From Oscillospiraceae bacterium (GTDB lineage: Bacteria > Bacillota > Clostridia > Oscillospirales > Oscillospiraceae): DNA of 44,166 bases. The position numbers were made by a program, and so were the translations under genes. Under the pieces are notes generated by a model. That model did not search any database, had not been told where the DNA came from, and was given only the letters and a program-made list of their open reading frames with translations. Of this stretch, positions 1-7,274 are shown in pieces. The stretch covers positions 1-44,166 of the forward strand of contig JAAWCD010000034.1 in the NCBI GenBank assembly GCA_022793095.1, read 5' to 3'. Position 1 is the stretch's first letter. Each line of letters begins with the position of its first letter.

Positions 1-293
1 CCTCCCTTCCCCTGGGCTACAATCAGATCGAGATACAGCGGGGCTTGACTACTTCAAGCACCGCTATTTTTGTACCCTTCACCACCCAGGAGCTGTTTCA
101 GAGCGGCGGCGAAGCCCTTTACTACGGGCTGAACGCACTTTCCAACAACCTTATCACGGTGGACAGAAAGGCGCTTAAAAACCCCAAGGGATACCGCTTC
201 TTCGCCATGTCCCGTTCCCTCTCTTTTCCGTTTCATGGCTTCATTTTATCACTTCACAAGTCCTATATTCAGGACTTTTCTCTGGCTGATTAA
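1..293 (+). pseudogene. VirB4/TraE-type conjugation ATPase, broken fragment
   Basis: The frame is open from the left edge (first full codon at position 3) and reads LPLGYNQIEIQRGL, then TTSSTAIFVPFTTQELF and YYGLNALSNNLITVDRK. This is the stretch just before the Walker A loop in VirB4-like ATPases of Firmicutes integrative conjugative elements, enzymes that energise the mating-pair channel at the membrane. The match stops abruptly after KALKNPKG (about position 190), where family members continue into a glycine-rich P-loop. The frame then runs through unrelated sequence (YRFFAMSRSLSF) to a stop at 293. No P-loop is present, so the product cannot be a working ATPase. The fragment abuts the terminator of the ispH-rpsA cluster, so it marks the scar of a conjugative element. 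Only the right end of the fragment is visible. The identification rests on recalled family sequence. Confidence 0.72.
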
Positions 294-307
294 AAGGGAT
301 AACCATA

Positions 308-354
308 TTTAAAAATTGCCCTGGAAGAAGCCTTACAGCTTCTTCCAGGGCAAT
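308..354 (-). terminator. Rho-independent terminator of the ispH-rpsA cluster
   Basis: Inverted arms TTGCCCTGGAAGAAGC and GCTTCTTCCAGGGCAA enclose a 6-base loop. Read leftward the hairpin is followed by a T5 run. It lies 18 bases past the rpsA stop codon. Confidence 0.88.
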
Positions 355-371
355 TCGCACTTAATTACAGA

Positions 372-2324
372 TTACTCCTCTTCAGCCTCGTCCGCATCCT
401 CTGAGGGCTCCTCCAGCAAAGCGCGGATCGACAGGGAAACCTTCTCCTTCTCCATGTCGATATCGGTAATCCGAACATCGACCATCTGGCCTTCGCTCAG
501 CACATCACCGGGCTTGTCAATCCGGTGATCCGCAATCTGAGAAATGTGAATCAGACCGTCCACCCCGGGAACAATCTCAGCAAACGCGCCAAAGGTCATC
601 AGCTTGACCACCCGCACGTTGGCCACGTCACCCACCTGATAAGTGCTGGTGAACTTCTCCCAAGGCTGCTCGTTGGGATCCTTCATACCCAAAGAAATCT
701 TCTTCTTCTCCGGATCTGCGGAAATCACATACACTTCAACACTGTCGCCCACAGAGACAACCTCAGAGGGGTGCTTGATGCGGCTCCAGGACAGCTCGGA
801 GATATGAACCATGCCGTCCACACCACCAATGTCCACAAACGCGCCGTAGGAAGTCAGAGACTTCACCACACCAGTATAGCGCTTGCCAGCCTCGATTTCG
901 GCCCAAACCTTGGCGGCCTTCTCTGCGCGCTCCTCAGCGGTAACCACACGGATAGAACCCACCACACGGCGGCGGGACCGGTTGACCTCGGTGATACGCA
1001 GGCGCACCATCTGCTTGACCAGCGTGGACATGGGCACATCCTTGCCCAGACCAGTCTGGGACGCAGGGATGAACACCCGGATGCCCCGGACGCTGACAAC
1101 CACACCACCCTTGTTCTCCTCGGTGACCTTGCCCTCGACCGTGGTCTTGGCCTCGTAAGCGGCTTCCACGTCCTCCCAGTTCTTCACAGAGTCCAGGCGG
1201 CGCTTGGACAGGGTGGCCACGCCCTCCTGGTCGTTGACCCGCATGACGTAGGTTTCGATTTCGTCCCCTACCTTGACCAGCTCCTCCGGCTTCACCGTGG
1301 GATCGTCGGTCAGTTCGCTCATCGGAATGTATCCGGCGTGCTTGGTGCCCAAATCGACCTGAACCTCTGTGGGGGTAATATTTACGACTGTGCCGGTCAC
1401 CTTGTCCCCATTATTTAAAGTTTTGATCGATTTCTCCAGCATCTCAGCAAAGGATTCTTCGATCTCCATGATTTCTTCGCTCATTTTGTCATAGACCTCC
1501 TTTATTATCCACCCAGGCGTCGAGGCGCCTGCGGTGATACCAACAGAAGCTGCCCCCGCCAGTGCGCCCTGTGGAATCGCGCTGGCCTGCTCGACCCACA
1601 ACACACGGGAACAGCGCTCACGGCACAGCTCCGCAAGCCGCTTCGTATTGGAGCTCTTCCGATCCCCGATCACGATCATGGCGTCGCACTGAGCCGCTAA
1701 AGTCTCCGCCTCCGCCTGCCGTTTATACGTAGCATTACATATTGTATCAAATATTTCTGCGTTTGTACACAGTTTTTTTGCTTTTTCTACGCACCTGCCC
1801 CAAATTTCCTGTGTAGATGTGGTCTGAGAGACTAATGTAACTGGAATATCCTTCCTATTTTCACCCTCAGACAGCCATTTTTCCAATTCTTCTCCATTCT
1901 CCACCACCACCGGAGCCTTGCACCACCCCGCAATGGCTGTCACCTCCGGATGGGTCCGGGTTCCCACGATGACCGCAGTACGGCCCTTCTCCTCCGCCCC
2001 GGCCACCAGCTTGTGGATTCGGGCCACGTAGGGACAGGTGGCGTCCAGAATCTGAATCTTCCGGGCCTTCAGGGCGTCGTAGACCGCCCGGACCTCGCCG
2101 TGGGAGCGGATAATAACCCGTCCTCCCGGCTCAGCCTCCTCAGGCGTGGACACACAGCCCACGCCCTGAGCAGCCAGCCGCTCCACCACATGGTTGTTGT
2201 GGATGACCGGGCCCAGCATGACGCAGGGCCCAGCCTCCTGAGCGGACTGCTCCGCCAGCTCCACTGCCCGGCGGACGCCGAAGCAAAAGCCCGCAGTCTG
2301 GGCCAGGCGCACCGTCCGTCTCAT
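372..2324 (-). CDS. ispH-rpsA: Fused HMBPP reductase IspH and ribosomal protein S1
   Basis: The 650-residue product joins two proteins. Residues 1-283 are IspH (LytB), the 4Fe-4S enzyme that reduces HMBPP to IPP and DMAPP in the last step of the MEP isoprenoid pathway. The three cluster cysteines are visible as C14 (AGFCFGV), C97 (LDATCP) and C196 (FDTICNAT), with the conserved histidines in PVIHNN, RSHG and GTRTHPE. Residues about 304-374, 392-458, 479-547 and 564-635 are four S1 RNA-binding domains, the last two with the typical GAFVDIGGVDGMVHISEL pattern. An acidic tail ends the protein. IspH-RpsA fusions are known in Clostridia, so the frame is real and not an assembly join. It is the last gene of a leftward cluster and overlaps the plsC stop by 4 bases (ATGA), which suggests translational coupling. 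Confidence 0.95.
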   Translation of the reverse strand: MRRTVRLAQTAGFCFGVRRAVELAEQSAQEAGPCVMLGPVIHNNHVVERLAAQGVGCVSTPEEAEPGGRVIIRSHGEVRAVYDALKARKIQILDATCPYVARIHKLVAGAEEKGRTAVIVGTRTHPEVTAIAGWCKAPVVVENGEELEKWLSEGENRKDIPVTLVSQTTSTQEIWGRCVEKAKKLCTNAEIFDTICNATYKRQAEAETLAAQCDAMIVIGDRKSSNTKRLAELCRERCSRVLWVEQASAIPQGALAGAASVGITAGASTPGWIIKEVYDKMSEEIMEIEESFAEMLEKSIKTLNNGDKVTGTVVNITPTEVQVDLGTKHAGYIPMSELTDDPTVKPEELVKVGDEIETYVMRVNDQEGVATLSKRRLDSVKNWEDVEAAYEAKTTVEGKVTEENKGGVVVSVRGIRVFIPASQTGLGKDVPMSTLVKQMVRLRITEVNRSRRRVVGSIRVVTAEERAEKAAKVWAEIEAGKRYTGVVKSLTSYGAFVDIGGVDGMVHISELSWSRIKHPSEVVSVGDSVEVYVISADPEKKKISLGMKDPNEQPWEKFTSTYQVGDVANVRVVKLMTFGAFAEIVPGVDGLIHISQIADHRIDKPGDVLSEGQMVDVRITDIDMEKEKVSLSIRALLEEPSEDADEAEEE

Positions 2325-2923
2325 GCCTGCCCCTCCAGATGGCGGATGCGTTCCATCAAATCCTCCGCAATGGCGTGATATTCCTCCGGCGTGCCCCGCT
2401 TTCCGGCCACCTGGGGCTGGTAGGGCTGGCCGATGACCACAGTTGTAGGCCGGAACCAGCGCTTTTTCGCCGGAATATAGACCGGAATGATCGGCACATT
2501 CAGCCGGGTGGACAGCATGGCCGCGCCGGCCTTGGCATTCACGTTTTCCCCCTCGCCCACGCGGGTGCCCTCCGGGAACATCATCAGCTTATCGCCCCCT
2601 TTGAGGAAGCGCATGGATTTTTTCACCGCGTTCACATCAGCGGTGCTCCGGTCCACGCCGAACACGCCCGCCCGGCCCAGCAGCCAGCCAATGATGGGAA
2701 CCCGCATAATCTCTATTTTTGCCATGGCCCGCAGCGGATATTTTCGCTGAAAGGCGAACACCGCGAAAAACGGATCGGAGGCGGTGGTGTGATTGGGGCA
2801 GATGATTGCCGCGCCCTCTGGAATATGCTCCCGTCCAATGGCCCGAACAGGGTGGAAAAGCTGAAAGAAGGGGAAAATCACGGCGTACAGCAAGCGGTAA
2901 GCCCGGTCCATGCGGCTGTTCAT
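2321..2923 (-). CDS. plsC: 1-acyl-sn-glycerol-3-phosphate acyltransferase
   Basis: A 200-residue membrane-associated acyltransferase that adds the second fatty acyl chain to lysophosphatidic acid, giving phosphatidic acid for phospholipid synthesis. The catalytic NHTTASD (HX4D) motif lies near residue 44 and the glycerol-phosphate binding motif FPEGTR near residue 117. Length and motif order are normal for PlsC. It overlaps cmk upstream by 4 bases and ispH downstream by 4 bases, so the three genes are translationally chained. The cmk-plsC-ispH/rpsA order is common in Clostridia. Confidence 0.93.
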   Translation of the reverse strand: MNSRMDRAYRLLYAVIFPFFQLFHPVRAIGREHIPEGAAIICPNHTTASDPFFAVFAFQRKYPLRAMAKIEIMRVPIIGWLLGRAGVFGVDRSTADVNAVKKSMRFLKGGDKLMMFPEGTRVGEGENVNAKAGAAMLSTRLNVPIIPVYIPAKKRWFRPTTVVIGQPYQPQVAGKRGTPEEYHAIAEDLMERIRHLEGQA

Positions 2924-3591
2924 AGGGCAATTCTCCTCTGAATCGTGTCGAGGAGCAGAGTGAAGCTGTCCTCCAATGAAATCCCAGTTGTGTCCACTTG
3001 GACAGCGTCCTCCGCCCGGCGCAGGGGTGCTACCGGACGGTTCATATCGTTTTGGTCCCGCTCGGTCAGGTCGGCCAGCACGTTTTCATAAGTGCTGTCC
3101 ATCCCCCGCTCCAACAGCTCCGCATGACGGCGGCGGGCCCGCTCCTCCGGCGCGGCGGTCAGGAAAATCTTCACATCCGCGTTTGGGAGCACCACAGTGC
3201 CGATGTCCCGGCCGTCCATGACCACGTTCCGCGTGGCGGCCAGGTCCCGCTGTTTTTGCAGCAGGAACGACCGGACCTCCGGAATGGCGGACACTCGGGA
3301 GGCGTACAGGGAAATCTCCGGACGGCGGATCTCCGCCGTCACATCCTCACCGTTCAGGTACATATGCTGAAGACCGTCCGCGCCGTAATCCAGCGCCACC
3401 TTCAAGCCGGGCAGCAGCGCGGCTGTGCCGGCGCTGTCCTCCACACCGGCCCGCCGGGCGGCCAAACCTACCGTGCGGTAAATGGCGCCGGTGTCCACAT
3501 ACAAAAATCCAAGGGCTTCCGCCACCCGCTTGGCCATGGTGCTCTTCCCCGCGCCAGCCGGCCCGTCAATGGCCACACTGAAACACTTCAC
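2920..3591 (-). CDS. cmk: Cytidylate kinase
   Basis: Phosphorylates CMP and dCMP with ATP in the cytoplasm. The product is 223 residues, the usual size. The P-loop GPAGAGKST is at the N-terminus, followed by YVDTGAIYR and the conserved MDGRDIGTVVLP and ERARRR segments. The frame is open back to 3762, but the extra N-terminus would be translated repeat sequence. I chose the GTG at 3591 because GGAGG lies 7 bases before it and the protein then begins just ahead of the P-loop. The RBS directly abuts an intergenic palindromic element (3612-3738), which separates cmk from the flavoprotein gene upstream. Confidence 0.93.
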   Translation of the reverse strand: MKCFSVAIDGPAGAGKSTMAKRVAEALGFLYVDTGAIYRTVGLAARRAGVEDSAGTAALLPGLKVALDYGADGLQHMYLNGEDVTAEIRRPEISLYASRVSAIPEVRSFLLQKQRDLAATRNVVMDGRDIGTVVLPNADVKIFLTAAPEERARRRHAELLERGMDSTYENVLADLTERDQNDMNRPVAPLRRAEDAVQVDTTGISLEDSFTLLLDTIQRRIAL

Positions 3592-3611
3592 GCCGGTCCC
3601 TCCTTTTTTCT

Positions 3612-3738
3612 GTTCTTTTCTTGAAAGAAAAGAACCAAAAGAACTTGAAGCTGATCTTCCTGCTCGTCTGGCAAAGACCTGGGGCACACCGCCCCGCAGT
3701 ACGCCGGAAAGCTCTTTGCGAAGCTTTCGTTCAAGAAA
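3612..3738 (-). repeat. Intergenic palindromic element, copy A
   Basis: Lies between the flavoprotein stop and the cmk RBS. One end (3612-3635) is a perfect palindrome with half-site GTTCTTTTCTT and centre GA, followed by CAAAAGAACTTGAAG. The other end (3709-3738) carries TTTCTTGAACGAAAGC when read leftward. That end contains the TCT-TGA codons that finish the flavoprotein reading frame. The same architecture recurs at nine other sites in this window. Confidence 0.8.
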
Positions 3739-4963
3739 TCGCGGACGCGTCTCCCGCGGCATGGCCGGTGGCCCAGGCGATTTGCAGATTGAAGCCGCCG
3801 GTGTAGGCGTCCACGTCCAAAAGCTCCCCAGCCAGGTAGAGCCCGGCCACCAGCTTGGATTCCATCGTCGCCGGATTGACCTCCGACACCTTGACCCCGC
3901 CGGAGGTAACGATAGCCTCCTCCACCGGACGGGGACCCTCGATCTCCACCCGGAAGCCCTTCAGCGCCTCCAGCATCTGGCGGCGCTGCTGCCGGGTGAC
4001 TGAGTGTACCTTTAAATCTCCGGGAACCCCGGCGTACTCGCACAACACCGGCGCCATGGTCCGAGGGACCAGTCCGCACAGCAGATTCTGAACATCCCGG
4101 TTGGCGTTCTCCTCAAAATCCCGCAGCAAACGGGCGTTCAGCTTCTGCTCATCCAGCGCGGGCTTTAAATCAATGACGGCCGTATACTGGTCCTTGTCAA
4201 AGGAACGCATATGGGCGCTGGCGCTCAAAATCAGAGGGCCGGAGAGGCCGAAATGGGTGAACAGCAGCTCCCCGAAGTCCTCGAACATCACTTTTTTCTT
4301 CTGGTTTTTCACCTTGACCGCCACATTTTTCAGGGCCAATCCCTGCATCCGGGCGCAAAAACCGTCCCGCGCCGTCAGGGGGACCAGGGAGCCCTTTAGG
4401 GGAACCACCGTGTGACCCATAGCCTCCGCCATGCGGAAGCCGTCGCCGGTGGAGCCGGTCAGGGGATAGGATACCCCGCCGGTGGCCAGAATCACCCGGT
4501 CCCCTGCCAGAGTGGCCCCATCCTCCAGCCGGAGACCGGAAGCCCGGCCCTCCCTGGTCAAAACCGCCTCTGCCCGGCCCTGGATGATGGATACATGCCG
4601 GCGGCGCAGCTCGTGAAACAGGGCGTCAATGATATCGGCCGCCTTGCCGGACACGGGAAAGACCCGGCTGCCCCGCTCTGTTTTCAGGGCCACGCCCAGC
4701 CGTTCAAAATAGGCCATGACCTGCTCCGGAGGGAACCGGTCCATGGCGCTGTAAAGAAACCGGCCGTTTCGGGGGGTGTTTTGCAGCACCTCCGCCGCCG
4801 GGCAGTTGTTGGTCACGTTGCACCGGCCCTTTCCGGTGATGTAAAGCTTCCGCCCCAGCTTGGGATTCCGTTCCACCAGCGTCACCTTGGCGCCCTGAGC
4901 CGCCGCGGTTGCCGCGGCCATCATGCCGGCCGCTCCCCCACCAACTACAATAATGTGATTCAC
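3731..4963 (-). CDS. YhiN/BaiN-type (HI0933 family) FAD-dependent oxidoreductase
   Basis: A 410-residue flavoprotein. The N-terminal Rossmann motif is VVGGGAAGMMAAATAA, followed by GRKLYITGKGRCNVTN, which is diagnostic of the HI0933/YhiN family, then ATGGVSYPLTGSTGDGF, and a C-terminal GGFNLQIAWATGHAAG that closes the FAD site. The family includes BaiN, described as reducing bile-acid intermediates, but most members have no proven substrate and none is implied here. The GTG start at 4963 is preceded by GAGGAG and lies one base past the stop of the RpiR regulator, so the two are probably co-transcribed. The last residues (AIS-stop) are encoded by the palindromic element downstream. Confidence 0.88.
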   Translation of the reverse strand: MNHIIVVGGGAAGMMAAATAAAQGAKVTLVERNPKLGRKLYITGKGRCNVTNNCPAAEVLQNTPRNGRFLYSAMDRFPPEQVMAYFERLGVALKTERGSRVFPVSGKAADIIDALFHELRRRHVSIIQGRAEAVLTREGRASGLRLEDGATLAGDRVILATGGVSYPLTGSTGDGFRMAEAMGHTVVPLKGSLVPLTARDGFCARMQGLALKNVAVKVKNQKKKVMFEDFGELLFTHFGLSGPLILSASAHMRSFDKDQYTAVIDLKPALDEQKLNARLLRDFEENANRDVQNLLCGLVPRTMAPVLCEYAGVPGDLKVHSVTRQQRRQMLEALKGFRVEIEGPRPVEEAIVTSGGVKVSEVNPATMESKLVAGLYLAGELLDVDAYTGGFNLQIAWATGHAAGDASAIS

Positions 4964-4964
4964 G

Positions 4965-5834
4965 TTACAGCTCCTCGCCGGGCTTTTCATAGACCTGGTA
5001 TTCCTCCCAGATGCCTTCCAGCCGTTCAAAGGTGGCGGACAATTCTTGATCCATCTTCCGGCCCACCGCCACAATCAGGGCGTTGACCAGACTGAGGGGT
5101 GCCACCAGGGAGTCCACAAAGGAGGCCATGTCGCTCTTGGCCAGCAGGGTGTGGTCCGCAATGGCGGACAGCGGAGATGCCTCGCTGTCCGTGATGGCGA
5201 CCACCCTGGCCCCTTGGGCGCTGGCGTACTGCATGGCCTTCACGGTGCGCCTGGAGTAACGGGGGAAGGAGGCGCCGATGAACACATCCTCCGGCCCAAT
5301 GTGCAAAATCTGCTCAAAGACCTCGCTGGTGGAGGTGGTGCGGACCGTGAACACGTTGTCAAAAATCATGTTGAAGTAGAAGCTGAGAAAATCGGAAATG
5401 GCAGCGGCGGACCGCACGCCTAAAATATAGATGCGGCGGGCCTTCACTATGCTGTCCACCGCCGCTTCAAAGCTTTCCCGGTCAAGCTCCTCCAAAGTCA
5501 TCCGCAGCTTCTCAATGTCAGATTGAAGCACCATGGCCAAAATATCCTGGTCGCCAATGCGGTCGTTTGAAACCTCAATGCGCTGGACCGAGGTGAGCTT
5601 GTTGCGGATCATTTCCTGAAGAGCCCGCTGCATGCTGGGGTATCCGTCGTAGCCCAGCTCGGCGGCGAACCGCACGACGGTGGACTCGCTGACGTTCACG
5701 GTTTTGCCCAGCTTGCTGGCGGTCATGAAGGCCGCTTTGTCGTAAGAATGTGAAATATAGTTGGCAATCAGCTTCTGACCCTTGGAAAAGCCAGTCATAT
5801 TTGCCTGTATTGTTGCCAAAATGTCTGTTGCCAT
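4965..5834 (-). CDS. MurR/RpiR family transcriptional regulator
   Basis: The 289-residue protein has an N-terminal HTH_6 domain (residues about 1-77, with SKLGKTVNVSESTVVRFAAELGYDGY) and a C-terminal SIS phosphosugar-binding domain (about 120-260, with RIYILGVRSAAAISDF and ASFPRYSRRTVKAMQYA). Such proteins sense sugar phosphates and usually control sugar or amino-sugar catabolism. No sugar gene is adjacent: it leads a cluster with a flavoprotein, cmk, plsC and ispH-rpsA, so its target is unclear. The frame extends to 5906, but ATG 5834 is preceded by GGGAG at a good distance and gives the family's normal N-terminus. Confidence 0.9.
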   Translation of the reverse strand: MATDILATIQANMTGFSKGQKLIANYISHSYDKAAFMTASKLGKTVNVSESTVVRFAAELGYDGYPSMQRALQEMIRNKLTSVQRIEVSNDRIGDQDILAMVLQSDIEKLRMTLEELDRESFEAAVDSIVKARRIYILGVRSAAAISDFLSFYFNMIFDNVFTVRTTSTSEVFEQILHIGPEDVFIGASFPRYSRRTVKAMQYASAQGARVVAITDSEASPLSAIADHTLLAKSDMASFVDSLVAPLSLVNALIVAVGRKMDQELSATFERLEGIWEEYQVYEKPGEEL

Positions 5835-5914
5835 TCTGTTACTCCCACTGTGGTTGTGCCACGTTGTTTCCCTGCCGGAGCCTACCTGCTGCGAATAGGC
5901 GCACAAGTGTGTTT

Positions 5915-5943
5915 ATTGTAGCTTTTTTTTCTCCAAAATGCAA
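5915..5943 (-). promoter_or_regulatory. Sigma-A promoter of the rpiR cluster
   Basis: Read leftward: TTGCAT, 17 bases, TACAAT. It lies about 80 bases before the chosen rpiR start and is the first good promoter upstream of the whole leftward cluster. The -35/-10 match is seen; activity is inferred. Confidence 0.65.
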
Positions 5944-6018
5944 GTGTATTCCGTGGGACTTTTCCTCTTTTTTTCAGGAGCGCGCCCGAAAAGCGGGATT
6001 TGTAGCTGTGGATAGCAC

Positions 6019-6047
6019 TTGACACGTATTTCGCACCATGGTAATAT
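6019..6047 (+). promoter_or_regulatory. Sigma-A promoter of the cysteine T-box transcript
   Basis: TTGACA, 17 bases, TAATAT. Transcription should start near 6054, just ahead of T-box stem I. Confidence 0.78.
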
Positions 6048-6053
6048 ACTAAA

Positions 6054-6300
6054 AACAGATGACAACCGCAGAGAACGGAAAGAGTAACAGAGCGCCCAAG
6101 GAACAGAGAGGTCCTGCCGTTGGCTGAAAGCGGGACTGCGGCGGGGCCTGTGAACGTGCGTCCGGGAGCGGGAGGGGCAATGCCCTCCGGCTGGCCCTCG
6201 ATAACGGGCCGGGTCCGGCTCAGCTTGGGCCGGCAGAGTAATCGCAGGAGTGGAACCGCGTCAGAACGCCTCTTGTGCCGTCAGGCACAGGAGGTTTTTC
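6054..6300 (+). promoter_or_regulatory. T-box riboswitch, probably tRNA-Cys specific
   Basis: A leader RNA that binds uncharged tRNA and lets transcription pass the terminator. The invariant T-box sequence is seen as TGGAACCGCG at 6251-6260. Stem I features include CAGAGAGGTCC and GGCTGAAAGCGG near 6104-6135. A TGC triplet at 6157-6159 follows GAAC in the expected specifier loop, matching Cys. The terminator arms follow at 6268-6298. The next genes are cysE and cysS, which agrees with cysteine sensing. The specifier assignment is by eye and should be checked against a fold. Confidence 0.87.
6268..6298 (+). terminator. T-box regulated terminator
   Basis: Arms CCTCTTGTGCC and GGCACAGGAGG flank a GTCA loop and are followed by T5. 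The 5' arm overlaps sequence that can instead pair with the T-box region in the antiterminator. Confidence 0.85.
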
Positions 6301-6303
6301 TCG

Positions 6304-6411
6304 TTTCTTGAGCGCTTGAACGACACTTGATTTTGCGAAGCAAAATCTGAGTGGAGCCCATACCCTTTCGGGTGAAACGGAGCAAAAAGAGCGTCAAGCT
6401 GGTTCTGCCGG
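6304..6411 (+). repeat. Intergenic palindromic element, copy B (with two-hairpin module)
   Basis: Begins TTTCTTGAGCG immediately after the T-box terminator and ends GAGCGTCAAGCTGGTTCTGCC about 25 bases before cysE. Its inner module has hairpin 1, GATTTTGC-GAA-GCAAAATC (6329-6347), then GAGTGGAGCCCA, then hairpin 2, TACCC-TTTC-GGGTG (6361-6374). The module recurs in copies C and I in the same orientation relative to transcription. Confidence 0.82.
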
Positions 6412-6435
6412 GCATTTTCTAAGGAGTTAACATTT

Positions 6436-7092
6436 ATGAACTGGTTCAGTCGTTTGAATGAGACCTTGGGCGCATATCAGGCCAGGGACCCGGCGGCGCG
6501 GAGTAAAATCGAGATTTTTCTGCTCTATCCTGGTGTGCATGCCATCATTTATCACCGGTTCGCCCACTTTTTGTACCGGCACAGGCTGAAATTTCTGGCC
6601 CGTGCGGTCTCCCAGTGGAGCCGTCATTGGACGGGGATTGAGATTCATCCCGGCGCGGTCATTGGGCGGCGGTTCGTCATTGACCACGGCATGGGCATTG
6701 TCATCGGCGAGACCGCCGAGGTGGGCGACGATGTGCTGCTCTACCACGGGGTGACACTGGGGGGCACCGGCAAGGACCAGGGTAAGCGGCATCCCACCAT
6801 CGGAAACAATGTGATGATTTCCTGTGGGGCCAAGGTACTGGGCCCCTTCCGGGTGGGGGACAATTCCCGTATCGCCTCCAACGCCGTGGTGCTCTCAGAG
6901 ATTCCCGAAGACGCCACCGCCGTGGGCGTGCCCGCCCGCGTGGTCCGCATCGCCGGAGAAAAGGTGAATTTCGCCGGCAGCGTGGACCAGATTCACGTCA
7001 CCGATCCGGTGCAAAAGGAATTGCAGGCCATGCACTCCCGGCTGGAATTCTTGGAAAAGCTGATGGACGGGCAGTGCACAGAGAAGGAATAA
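6436..7092 (+). CDS. cysE: Serine O-acetyltransferase
   Basis: Transfers acetyl from acetyl-CoA to serine, giving O-acetylserine, the acceptor for sulfide in cysteine synthesis. The 218-residue protein has an N-terminal helical region and a left-handed beta-helix of hexapeptide repeats from about residue 70 (IEIHPGAVIGRRFVIDHG, then VIGETAEVGDDVLLYHGVTLGG). The active-site DHG/H and the GKRHPTIG segment are present, and the tail is short, as in the compact Gram-positive forms. GGAG lies 9 bases before the ATG. It is the first gene behind the cysteine T-box and precedes cysS, so cysteine supply and charging share one control. Confidence 0.94.
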   Translation: MNWFSRLNETLGAYQARDPAARSKIEIFLLYPGVHAIIYHRFAHFLYRHRLKFLARAVSQWSRHWTGIEIHPGAVIGRRFVIDHGMGIVIGETAEVGDDVLLYHGVTLGGTGKDQGKRHPTIGNNVMISCGAKVLGPFRVGDNSRIASNAVVLSEIPEDATAVGVPARVVRIAGEKVNFAGSVDQIHVTDPVQKELQAMHSRLEFLEKLMDGQCTEKE

Positions 7093-7097
7093 CAAAT

Positions 7098-7258
7098 CCT
7101 TTTTCTTGGAAGCGCGAACGACAGTTGATGTTGGAAGCAAAATCTGAGTGGAGTCCACCCCCTTTCGGGTGAACAGAAACAAAAAGAGCTTCAAACTTCA
7201 GACTCCCAGTAGAATCCGTTTAAAGTTCTTTTGGTTCGTTTCTTTCAAGAAAAGAACA
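7098..7258 (+). repeat. Intergenic palindromic element, copy C (with two-hairpin module)
   Basis: Fills the cysE-cysS gap. It starts CCTTTTTCTTGGAAGCGCG and has the inner module GAAGCAAAATCTGAGTGGAG. Hairpin 1 has a degraded 5' arm here, whereas hairpin 2 is intact as CACCC-CCTTTC-GGGTG. The right arm reads AGTAGAATCCGTTTAAAG, then a palindrome with half TTCTTTC/AAGAAAAGAA ending at 7258. The right arm is followed by the cysS RBS. Confidence 0.82.
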
Positions 7259-7274
7259 GGAAAGGAATTTGAAT

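Noticed and set aside
525..1418. Long open frame opposite rpsA
   Set aside because: A mirror of the GC-rich codon pattern of the real gene, without RBS or family signature.
3592..3762. N-terminal extension of cytidylate kinase
   Set aside because: The extension would be translated repeat sequence; the GTG at 3591 has a strong RBS and gives the normal length.
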